A stretch of 7,290 nucleotides of DNA from JBGPHT01 sp041484525 (GTDB lineage Bacteria > Acidobacteriota > Terriglobia > Bryobacterales > Bryobacteraceae): assembly GCA_041484525.1 (NCBI GenBank), contig JBGPHT010000250.1, positions 1-7,290 on the forward strand, read 5' to 3'. Of this stretch, positions 1 to 6,700 are shown in pieces. How positions within the stretch are numbered: the first letter of the stretch is position 1; the number at the start of each line of letters is the position of its first letter. The translations under genes were made by a program, and so were the position numbers. The notes beneath the pieces were generated by a model. It had not been told where the DNA came from and ran no database searches. It worked only from the letters and a program-made list of their open reading frames with translations.

Positions 1-297
1 CCGCCGCCCCGCATCCCGGCGCTCACACCGCCACCCGATTGGCGGCGCCCACATCGCCGCGCCCAGCATCCCGGCGCTCACACCGCCACCCGATTGGCGG
101 TGCCCCACACCGCCGCCCCACATCGCGGCGCTCACACCGCCACCCGATTGGCGGCGCCCACATCGCCGCGCCCAGCATCCCGGCGCTCACACCGCCACCC
201 GATTGGCGGTGCCCCACACCGCCACCCGATTGGCGGTGCCCCACACCGCCGCCCCACATCGCGGCGCCCACACCGCCGCCCCCGCATCGCCGAAAGA
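1..297. repeat. GC-rich tandem minisatellite with higher-order structure
   Basis: The region is built from three related units, each beginning ACA(C/T)CGCC: A (26-27 bp, contains CACCGCC-N8-GGCGG), B (29 bp) and C (27 bp). They run from base 25 as A-B-A-C-A-B-A-A-C followed by a degraded C copy, with a partial unit at 1-24. Unit starts are 25, 51, 80, 107, 134, 160, 189, 216, 243 and 270. Bases 25-106 and 134-215 are identical, giving an 82 bp perfect direct repeat at an offset of 109 bp. The core of unit A occurs five times (from 27, 82, 136, 191 and 218), and its GGCGGTG version can fold into a 7 bp hairpin with an ACCCGATT loop. The plus strand is strongly C-rich. Open frames cross the array on both strands, but 26, 29 and 109 bp are not multiples of three, so no peptide repeat is kept in frame. 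The array continues past the left edge. Confidence 0.9.
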
Positions 298-312
298 TAA
301 CGCGGGCCTGCT

Positions 313-336
313 GGCTTTCGTGACTGGACGAAAGTC
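313..336 (+). other. Stem-loop between the minisatellite and the dksA promoter
   Basis: GGCTTTCGT at 313-321 pairs with ACGAAAGTCC-side bases 328-336, giving a 9 bp stem with one G-T pair and a GACTGG loop. No T-run follows, so it is not a clear terminator. A further GC-rich inverted repeat (GCCGG-CTCAT-CCGGC) lies just downstream. The stretch may be the 3' end of an upstream transcript or simply structured intergenic DNA; no gene is visible in it. Confidence 0.5.
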
Positions 337-375
337 CGGTCGGAACCGCGGCCGCGCCGGCTCATCCGGCCGCGT

Positions 376-395
376 AAAAAGCCCGCTCGGGGGCT
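376..395 (-). terminator. Terminator-like hairpin, minus-strand orientation
   Basis: AGCCC (380-384) pairs with GGGCT (391-395) around a 6 nt loop, with an A-run at 376-380. Read on the minus strand this is a short GC hairpin followed by TTTTT, the form of an intrinsic terminator. On the plus strand only a loose T-rich stretch (CATCGTTCTTT) follows. No minus-strand gene lies to the right, so it would stop antisense transcription or act weakly in both directions. The stem is only 5 bp. Confidence 0.35.
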
Positions 396-448
396 CATCG
401 TTCTTTGTAAAGTTTTGTCAATGCCGATCCATCAACATCCGGCAACAT

Positions 449-478
449 TTGACTTTTCTTTACGCTACGGGCTATACT
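449..478 (+). promoter_or_regulatory. Sigma70-type promoter of the dksA operon
   Basis: A -35 element TTGACT (449-454) and a -10 element TATACT (473-478) are separated by 18 bp. Each matches the consensus at five of six positions. Transcription would start near 485, leaving a leader of about 95 nt before the ATG at 580. This is the best promoter match in the window. Confidence 0.7.
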
Positions 479-579
479 TCTCAGTCCGCGACCGCATTGC
501 CCCAGAAAGTTCGCAACTTTTGATATGGGGTCTGCGTCATATCCTTCTGATCGGTTGTGATCAGGCACTAACAACAGAA

Positions 580-993
580 ATGAGCAACAACATGAAGAAC
601 GGACCCAAGCCCAAATTTGCCACGTATAAAAAGACCCTCGAGAGGAAGGCCGAAGAGGTCCGTCGCAGCATGTCCGCCCAAAAGGCGGCGCAGGTGGTTT
701 CGCGGCTGGATATCCCTTCGGATGAGGGCGATCTCAGCCAGCAGCATCACGAAGAGTGGATCTTCCTGAACCGTAACACCATCGACATGAAATTGCTGCG
801 CGAGATCTCGGATGGCCTGCACCGCATCGAAACCGGACAGTATGGCACCTGTCTGGAATGCGAGGAACCCATCTCGGCCAAACGTCTGGATGCCGTACCC
901 TGGGCGCGGTATTGCGTCACGTGCCAGGAGAAAATCGCCGCTCGCATCGCGTCCGGCGAGTTCGTAGACGAGTACGAAGGCGCCGAGAAGTGA
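580..993 (+). CDS. dksA: DksA/TraR-family zinc-finger transcription regulator
   Basis: This is a 137-residue protein of the DksA/TraR family, which binds the secondary channel of RNA polymerase and, with ppGpp in studied species, adjusts initiation at rRNA and stress promoters. Residues 12-85 look like the coiled-coil hairpin; its tip carries D48-E-G-D51-L-S, matching the DxxDx(A/S) tip of DksA. A four-cysteine zinc finger follows: C91-x2-C94-x17-C112-x2-C115. The size is close to that of E. coli DksA (151 residues). The reading frame stays open upstream to a TTG at 415, but the ATG at 580 starts where family similarity begins and lies about 95 nt downstream of a good promoter. An in-frame ATG at 592 is an alternative; neither has a strong ribosome binding site. 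The stop codon overlaps the start of the next gene, implying translational coupling. The family is certain; equivalence to E. coli DksA is inferred. Confidence 0.88.
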   Translation: MSNNMKNGPKPKFATYKKTLERKAEEVRRSMSAQKAAQVVSRLDIPSDEGDLSQQHHEEWIFLNRNTIDMKLLREISDGLHRIETGQYGTCLECEEPISAKRLDAVPWARYCVTCQEKIAARIASGEFVDEYEGAEK

Positions 994-1277
994 AGCTCTC
1001 GGACATCCGGCGGCTCGCCATCAAGCAACAACTGAAAATCCATTACCGGCTGAGCAACGGGATGGAGTGTATCGTCACGGAGCAGGGGATCGCGCAGGTT
1101 CCGGCGCTCAAGAGCGTGCCGGACTTCAACCTGGAGGAGGAACTCGCCGCCGCCGGCGAATTCCTGTTGGAACCGGCGATGCCCCTGCCGCCGCGCAAAA
1201 TTGGCCGCGACGAACTGGCCGCTATGACCGGCGATTCGGGAACTCCGGTCGCGGCCCACGAGCACGAAGACGAGTAA
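990..1277 (+). CDS. Small conserved-looking protein coupled to dksA, function unknown
   Basis: A 95-residue ORF starts with the GTG at 990, which overlaps the TGA of the upstream gene (GTGA). A GAAGG sequence at 976-980 sits at a suitable distance as a ribosome binding site. The protein begins VKLSDIRRLAIKQQLKIHYR, a basic and probably mostly helical segment, followed by a short strand-like stretch (GMECIVTEQGIAQVP), a segment rich in Glu and Ala (LEEELAAAGEF), a Pro-rich linker and a very acidic end (HEHEDE). There is no signal peptide, membrane segment or cysteine pair. I do not recognise a named domain. The four-base overlap suggests it is made together with the DksA-like protein and may work with it. 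The frame extends upstream of the GTG only inside the dksA gene, so the overlap start is preferred. Confidence 0.75.
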   Translation: MKLSDIRRLAIKQQLKIHYRLSNGMECIVTEQGIAQVPALKSVPDFNLEEELAAAGEFLLEPAMPLPPRKIGRDELAAMTGDSGTPVAAHEHEDE

Positions 1278-1323
1278 GCCCTTGTCGACCAGCGTGTAAC
1301 CCCCTGCGACCCATCTCCCAGCA

Positions 1324-1367
1324 CTTACAGGTGAAAGCGGTGTACAATACAATCGCGTTTCGTACAC
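1324..1367 (+). promoter_or_regulatory. hfq promoter with inverted repeat over the -10 region
   Basis: A possible -35 CTTACA (1324-1329, four of six consensus bases) and -10 TACAAT (1348-1353, five of six) are 18 bp apart; a second TACAAT overlaps at 1343-1348. A perfect inverted repeat, GTGTAC (1340-1345) and GTACAC (1362-1367) with a 16 bp spacer, brackets the -10 element and the expected start site, which is where a dimeric repressor would be expected to bind. The 124 bp gap between the preceding stop and hfq supports an independent promoter. Confidence 0.5.
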
Positions 1368-1401
1368 TGTTTTACTTGCCCGAGAGGGCTTGGGGGCCGA
1401 G

Positions 1402-1716
1402 ATGGAAAAGCCGGCGCAAAATATCCAGGATAGCTTCTTAAACAATGCACGCAAGGACAAGATTGTCCTCACGATCTATCTGATGAGTGGAGTGAAGCTC
1501 TCCGGGCGCATCAAGAGTTTCGACAAGTACTCGCTGGTACTCGAAACCAATAACCAGGAGCAGCTCATTTTCAAGCACGCCATTTCGACCGTGGTGACGC
1601 AGAAATCCTCGCACTCATACAGCAGCAGCAGTAGTCCGCAGGTGTCGGCGCAAAGTGCCAGCGGGTCGTCGTCAACCCCTGGTACGCCCGTGCACCAGGA
1701 TACTTCGGAGGCTTAA
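1402..1716 (+). CDS. hfq: RNA chaperone Hfq with a long Ser-rich tail
   Basis: Hfq forms a hexameric ring that matches small RNAs with target mRNAs. Counting from the ATG at 1402, the 104-residue protein shows the whole Sm fold at residues 7-66: the N-terminal Q9-D-S-F12 (E. coli Q8-D-P-F11, proximal face), IYLMSGVKLSGRIKSFD (Sm1, with Y26 and K32 equivalent to distal-face residues) and FKHAISTVV (Sm2, K58 and H59 in the uridine pocket). The rim patch is R17-K-D-K instead of the E. coli RRER. Residues 69-104 form a low-complexity Ser/Thr/Pro tail, presumably disordered and unlike the E. coli tail in sequence. A TTG at 1390 in the same frame would add four residues, but the GAGAGG at 1382-1387 would then be too close to it; the ATG is preferred. 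hflX follows after 42 bp in the same frame, as in many bacteria with an hfq-hflX pair. Confidence 0.95.
   Translation: MEKPAQNIQDSFLNNARKDKIVLTIYLMSGVKLSGRIKSFDKYSLVLETNNQEQLIFKHAISTVVTQKSSHSYSSSSSPQVSAQSASGSSSTPGTPVHQDTSEA
1707..1711 (+). promoter_or_regulatory. Strong ribosome binding site inside the hfq end, pointing at hflX
   Basis: GGAGG overlaps the last codons of hfq. Eight bases further on lies ACG (1720), in the hflX frame. The first conventional start codon, GTG at 1759, is 47 bases away, too far to be served by this site. It therefore suggests that hflX translation begins upstream of the GTG, at a near-cognate codon (ACG 1720 or CTG 1726). Confidence 0.45.
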
Positions 1717-1758
1717 CCAACGCCGCTGCGCAACCCCGTCCGAGAGCGGGCCATCCTG

Positions 1759-3030
1759 GTGGGCGTCGAGTGGAAGGCGCGCACCGCTGCGGCGCGCCGA
1801 AGCGCTGTTCCGGTCGAAGAATCCCTCGACGAGCTGGCCGAGCTGGCGAAGAGTGCCGGCGCGGAAGTTGCGTCCCGGGTGATCCAGTCGCGTCCCGGGC
1901 CCGAGGCGGCAACGCTAGTTGGGCAGGGCAAGGTCGAGGAGTTGGCCGCCGAAGTGAAGTCGGGCGCCGCCGACGTGGTGATCTTCGATCGCGATCTGAC
2001 CCCCACCCAGCAGCGCAACCTCGAAAAGGCGATCGACGCCAAGATCATCGACCGCACGCAGCTCATCCTCGACATATTTGCCTCGAGGGCGCGGACACGC
2101 GAAGGCCGGCTGCAGGTGGAACTGGCGCAGCTCAATTACATGCTGCCGCGCCTGACTGGCAAGGGCGTCGAGATGTCGCGCCTGGGCGGCGGAATCGGGA
2201 CGAGAGGTCCGGGCGAAACTCAGCTCGAGACCGACCGCCGGCGGATCGCGCGCCGCATCAAGAAAATCGAGGTCGACCTGGAGGGCGTGCGCACCGGCCG
2301 CGCGCTGCATCGGCGGCGCCGCGGCGCCGTGCCGCTCGCGACGATAGCGCTGGCGGGGTACACGAACGCCGGCAAATCGACGCTGTTCAATCGGCTGACG
2401 CAATCGGGAGTGCTGGTGGACGCGCGCATGTTCGCGACGCTCGACCCCACGGTGCGTCCGCTGACGCTGCCCTCGCGGCGGCGCGTGCTGGTCTCGGACA
2501 CGGTGGGCTTCATCCGCAACCTGCCCACCACGCTAGTGAAGGCGTTTCGCGCCACCCTCGAAGAGGTCACCGAGGCGGCGCTGGTGCTGCACGTGGTGGA
2601 TGTCTCGTCGCCGGCTGCCGCCGAGCACACCACGCACGTGTTGAAGGTGTTGGCGGAAATCGGCGCGGCGGAGATCCCGCAGATCCTGGCGATCAACAAA
2701 CTGGACCGCCTTCCTGCCGCCGAGGCCGAAACCGATACGCTGAAGCGTCGGCTGCTGGGCGATGCTGCCGGCCATTTAAACGCGCGCGCGGTTGGGATTT
2801 CGGCGTTGACGGGAGCCGGCATCGACCGCCTCCTGGCGGCGGTGGATGAGGCGCTGCCGCTCGATCCGGTAGTGCGGACGACCTTCGTTCTGCCGGCCGG
2901 CGATGGGGCGACCCTGGCACTCCTGCACGAGTTCGGCCGCGTGCTCTCGACCCGCTATATTGGCGAGACCTGCGAGGTGGAGGCGGAGGTGCCCGAGTCC
3001 ATCCAGCGTCGCTTGGACGCGCGGCGCTGA
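1759..3030 (+). CDS. hflX: Ribosome-associated GTPase HflX
   Basis: HflX is a GTPase that splits stalled or heat-damaged 70S ribosomes. Numbering from the GTG at 1759 (423 residues), the N-terminal HflX domain shows VGQGKVEELA (54-63), FDRDLTPTQQRNLE (76-89), the helical RTREGRLQVELAQLNYMLPR stretch (112-131) and the Gly-rich RLGGGIGTRGPGETQLETDR (141-160). The G domain has G1 GYTNAGKST (200-208), G2 around TLDPTVR, G3 DTVG (247-250) followed by FIRNLP, G4 NKLD (313-316) and G5 SAL (348-350); a small C-terminal domain follows. All GTP-binding motifs are intact. The frame continues upstream to the hfq stop codon and encodes RERAILV just before the GTG, which looks like the usual first strand of HflX. 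The true start is therefore probably at 1720 (ACG) or 1726 (CTG), after the GGAGG at 1707-1711. It is very likely co-transcribed with hfq. Confidence 0.96.
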   Translation: MGVEWKARTAAARRSAVPVEESLDELAELAKSAGAEVASRVIQSRPGPEAATLVGQGKVEELAAEVKSGAADVVIFDRDLTPTQQRNLEKAIDAKIIDRTQLILDIFASRARTREGRLQVELAQLNYMLPRLTGKGVEMSRLGGGIGTRGPGETQLETDRRRIARRIKKIEVDLEGVRTGRALHRRRRGAVPLATIALAGYTNAGKSTLFNRLTQSGVLVDARMFATLDPTVRPLTLPSRRRVLVSDTVGFIRNLPTTLVKAFRATLEEVTEAALVLHVVDVSSPAAAEHTTHVLKVLAEIGAAEIPQILAINKLDRLPAAEAETDTLKRRLLGDAAGHLNARAVGISALTGAGIDRLLAAVDEALPLDPVVRTTFVLPAGDGATLALLHEFGRVLSTRYIGETCEVEAEVPESIQRRLDARR

Positions 3031-3033
3031 CCG

Positions 3034-3054
3034 TTTCCACAGCGCCTGTGGAAA
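3034..3054 (+). terminator. Perfect hairpin just after hflX, possible terminator
   Basis: TTTCCACAG (3034-3042) is followed by a CGC loop and its exact complement (3046-3054), a 9 bp perfect stem beginning 3 bp after the hflX stop. Its position fits the end of the hfq-hflX transcript, but no T-run follows on the plus strand, so it is not a standard intrinsic terminator. The right arm also contains a DnaA-box-like word. Confidence 0.4.
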
Positions 3055-3314
3055 AGACTGTCGAAAACCACCGTTACAGAACCATTAAAGCCCCACAGGA
3101 AAGGTACTTACCACGAAATGAACCACAAGGCAGCAAGTGTCGTTAACTGATTGTTAAATAACAAGTTACTCTCAAAAACCAGCGTCGGGCGTGTACGTCT
3201 TGGATAGGGGCCGTTTTGGAAGTACCGTCAAGGCTAGGTTTTCCACATCGCAATCAGGTAAATACCGAGTGCGACGGAGCGCTAATGCGAAGTTTTTGGG
3301 GCTGCGGGAGATTC
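3055..3314. other. AT-richer intergenic region with palindromes and DnaA-box-like words
   Basis: No gene is apparent in this stretch, which is visibly richer in A and T than its neighbours. TTTTCCACA occurs at 3239-3247 on the plus strand and at 3047-3055 on the minus strand, both matching the relaxed DnaA-box form TTWTNCACA. Between them lies a 14 bp palindrome TTGTTA-AA-TAACAA (3151-3164). An operator or DnaA-binding role is possible, but the sequence alone does not establish one. Confidence 0.35.
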
Positions 3315-3323
3315 TGCTAAACT
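3296..3323 (+). promoter_or_regulatory. Possible tRNA promoter with extended -10
   Basis: TAAACT (3318-3323) is preceded by TG and one base, giving an extended -10 element; a weak -35, TTGGGG (3296-3301), lies 16 bp upstream. Transcription would begin about 10 bp before the mature tRNA at 3340. The match is modest and mostly supported by position. Confidence 0.4.
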
Positions 3324-3339
3324 TGAATTCATCCACCTT

Positions 3340-3416
<77 letters not shown>

Positions 3417-3649
3417 CCCCTTCTGATACGATTCCAGCTAGGAACGTCTACCAACCGGATGGAGGTGCGTGACATGCGTAGATCTGGCTGGCCGGAACGG
3501 CTCGTTCCCGGGCTACCAGGACAACCCGGGTCTGCTCGTGCATCCCCGCGATGACGGTTTGACCCAATCTTTCATTGGGCTGCAATGGCGTCGATTCCAC
3601 GATGTGAAACGTGAAGCGTCTGTAAACGAGAAAATGTTACCGCTGGCCC
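3417..3649 (+). other. Intergenic stretch with hairpins and a doubtful 26-codon ORF
   Basis: No recognisable gene lies between the tRNA and the receptor promoter. An ATG at 3474, placed 8 bp after a GGAGG (3461-3465), opens a 26-residue frame ending at 3554, rich in Pro, Gly and Arg (MRRSGWPERL at its start); it resembles nothing I know. A longer frame from GTG 3469 to 3678 has its start too close to the same GGAGG and overlaps the next promoter. The stretch also holds a clean hairpin, CCCAAT-CTTTC-ATTGGG (3563-3579), inside a possible outer GACG/CGTC pair (3553-3556, 3589-3592), and two CCCGGG palindromes near 3508-3530. It could encode a leader or small RNA, but I match it to no known RNA family. 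Confidence 0.3.
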
Positions 3650-3679
3650 TTGCGACCGGCACCCTCGCGAGTGTATAAC
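3650..3679 (+). promoter_or_regulatory. Promoter of the TonB-dependent receptor gene
   Basis: TTGCGA (3650-3655, four of six consensus bases) and TATAAC (3674-3679, five of six) are 18 bp apart. The predicted start near 3686 gives a leader of about 68 nt. Within it, GCTGGCC (3694-3700) can pair with GGCCGGC (3714-3720), placing a stable stem at the 5' end of the mRNA. Confidence 0.55.
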
Positions 3680-3753
3680 ATACCTAATCCTTAGCTGGCC
3701 GAAACTTAGAGGCGGCCGGCACAGAGGTCTTTACGAAAGAGAGGGGTATCGCC

Positions 3754-6700
3754 TTGTTGCGTTTCCTTCAGTTGTTCGCTCTTACCATCGGTGTGTGCCT
3801 GCTGACCAACCACACCGCGCTCGCACAGAATAATAATGGCCGCATCTCCGGCACCGTCACCGATAATTCCGGTGCAGCGGTGGCGAACGCTGCCGTCACC
3901 GTCATCGATCAAGGCACCCGTGCCGCGATCAAGACAACCACGGATAGCAACGGGTTCTATCTCGTGCCCCAACTCCACGTCGGTACTTACGATGTGGCTG
4001 TGGAAGTTCCAGGCTTCCGGAAGGCCGAGAAGACCGGCAACGATCTGGTGGATGCGGGACGTCTCACGGTCGATTTCAAGATGGAAATCGGAGCAGTGAC
4101 CGAATCGGTAGTGGTCACGGCATCTGTCGGCGAGAGCGTGAATACGGTCTCGGGCGAACTCTCTCACACCATCGACTCCGAACAGGTCTCCGACCTGGCG
4201 CTCAACGGGCGGAACTATCTGCAATTGGTCACGCTGGTTCCGGGCGTGGCGTTGCTGGATGAAGACCAGATGGCCACCACCACCAGCCTGAGCGTCAGCA
4301 ATTTTGCGGTCAACGGCGGGCGGCCCGGCACCAATCAGTTGATGATCGACGGCGGCATGAACCTGGACTCGGGCAGCAACACCAGCCAGGTGAATAACGT
4401 CGGCGTCGATTTTGTGGATCAGCTCAGGGTGCAGAGCGCCGCCATGTCGGCTGAATACGGGCGCAACTCCGGGGCGGCCATCAATGCCGTGACCAAGAGC
4501 GGCACCAACAAGTTCCATGGAGGCGCGAACTACACCCTTCGCAACGACGCCCTGGACGCCAAGGACTATTTCGCGGCCATCAAGCCGATTCTGCGTTACA
4601 ACGATGTCAGCTTCAACCTGGGCGGCCCGGTCCTGAAGAACCGGCTGTTCTTCTTTGTCGGCGAGGAGTTCAAGAAGATCAACCGCTTCACCAGTCCGGC
4701 GCGCGTGACGCTGCCGACGCTAGCCGAGATCGGCGGCGATTTCTCGGACCGCACCACCACCGTCATCCGCTTCCCTGGAACCCAGACGCCCATTCCGGAC
4801 AAGAACCTCAAGAGCCTGATGACTCCGGACGGAAAAGCGGTGATGGCGGTATACGCCGCGATGATCCAGAAGGCCGCCCTCTACACCAACACGCCGACGG
4901 GCAACAACGCCACCTTCCAGGTGCTTAATCCGTTCAAGTGGCGCGAGGACATCTATCGCATGGATTTCCGCGCCACGGAGAAGAATTCCGTGTACTTCCG
5001 CTGGCTGCACGATCACTACGATCTGGTGGACCCGTACGGCACTTTCAACGCCTCCGCGCTTCCGAACACGCCGACGGCTCGCAACCGGCCGGGCTATAGC
5101 CCGCAACTGGGCGATCTCTGGACCATCAACGCGCACCTCATCAACGAGGCCAAAATCAACGCCTCCTGGAACGGCCAGCGCACGCCCTTGCAGGGCACGG
5201 ACTGGGAGCGCGCTTCGTTCGGCTTCCAGTTTCCGCGAGTGTTCGGCGGTAACGGCCTGTACAGCACGGGCATTCCGGATGTCACCGTCAACGGGTTCAG
5301 CAGCTACAACGGGCCGGCGCGCGTGTTCCTGATGTCGCCCACCACTGACATCGCCATGGCGGACAACGTCACTTACATACACGGGTCGCACACGCTGAAG
5401 GCCGGCGTCCAGTTCATTCGCAATCGCAAGGATCAGAACGGCCGGACCAATTACGACGGCACCGTCAACTTCAACATCAGCCCGAATAATAATACGACCG
5501 GTTACGCGTTAGCCGACGTGATTGCGGGCGCTTTCTCGACTTACACCGAAGCCGCCGCCGACCCGGTGGGATTCTACCGGTTCAATCAGCACGCGGGTTA
5601 CATCCAGGAGTCGTGGCGCGTATCCCGGCGGTTGAACATCGACGTCGGATTGCGCTTCGAGCACTTCGTGCCCACTTATGCGGCGGCCAATAACATCGCT
5701 AACTTCGATCCGGCGTATTACAGCCCGGCGCAGGCGGTGACGGTGACGACCGCGGGTCTGCTCGTCGCCAACTCGGGCAATCCTTACGACGGGCTGGTTC
5801 GCGCCTCCCCGGGCGTCCCCAGCGACCAGACGGGTCGCGTACCGATTGCCGACGCGTCGCTGCTCACCACCATACCGTCGGTGGCGCCGCGCGGGTTGTA
5901 TAACGTCCAGAACGTCTTCATGCCCCGGTTCGGCTTCGCCTGGGACGTGACCGGCGACGGCAAGACCGCCCTTCGCGGCGGCTTCGGCACCTTCCACGAT
6001 CGCGTGCAAGGCAACCTGATCTTCTCGCAGAGCGCGCTGCCGCCTTTCGCCGGATCGGTTTCCTACGAGAGCGGGAATCTGGCAAGTCCGTCGGGTGGGA
6101 GCGCGTCGGCGCGCGGAGTTCTGGGGGGCATCAGCGCCATCGACCCCAACCTCAAAACCCCGTCGGTCTACAACTACAATCTGACTCTGGAACGCGAACT
6201 GCCGCACGGCGTGTTCATGCAGCTCGGCTATGCCGGGAGCGTGATGCATCACCTGCAGCGCAAGCCGGACATCAATTTCCCGACCTTCGATCAACTGGTG
6301 GCGAATAACAACTTACCCAGCGCGGGGCGCCCGGTGACTAATTACCTTCGCCCGTACAAAGGCTATTCGACCATCAACATGTACCTCAGCGACGCCAATG
6401 GAAACTACAACTCGCTGCAGGCCTTCGTGTCGAAGCGCAAAGGAAATCTGAACATGACGGCCAGTTATACCTGGTCGCATTCCCTGGCGGATGCGAGCGG
6501 CGACGGCGACAATCCGGACAGCGGCCTCGGGTATCAGAATCGTCACTTCTTCTATGGTCCGACCACTTTCGACCGGCGCCATATCTTCAACGTAACGTAC
6601 ACGTACCGGCTGCCCCTGCTGCGCAACCATCGCGGCGTGATGGGCGCGTTCGGCGGCTGGGAGATCAGCGGGATCACCCGCGCCCAATCGGGGCAACACT

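Noticed and set aside
1..297. CRISPR array
   Set aside because: The units have no unique spacers; every segment recurs in another unit, and the repeats run head to tail with 26-29 bp periods. This is a minisatellite.
23..523. Several overlapping open frames on both strands across the minisatellite, encoding His/Pro/Arg-rich or Arg/Gly-rich peptides
   Set aside because: The DNA is so GC-rich that stop codons are rare in all frames. Unit lengths of 26, 29 and 109 bp break any peptide periodicity, and none has a ribosome binding site or family resemblance.
747..1472. Minus-strand open frame of 241 codons
   Set aside because: It runs antisense to dksA, its partner gene and hfq, all of which have clear family or context support; a shadow of GC-rich codon use.
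3031..3339. Chromosomal replication origin
   Set aside because: Only two or three DnaA-box-like words are present, widely spaced, and neither dnaA nor dnaN is next to the region. Kept only as a weak finding.
3469..3678. 69-codon ORF from GTG 3469
   Set aside because: The GGAGG is only 3 bp from this GTG, the ORF overlaps the receptor promoter, and the peptide shows no domain or plausible fold signal.
3706..4518. Minus-strand open frame of 270 codons, and others antisense to the receptor
   Set aside because: They lie opposite a well-supported receptor gene and encode no recognisable domain.
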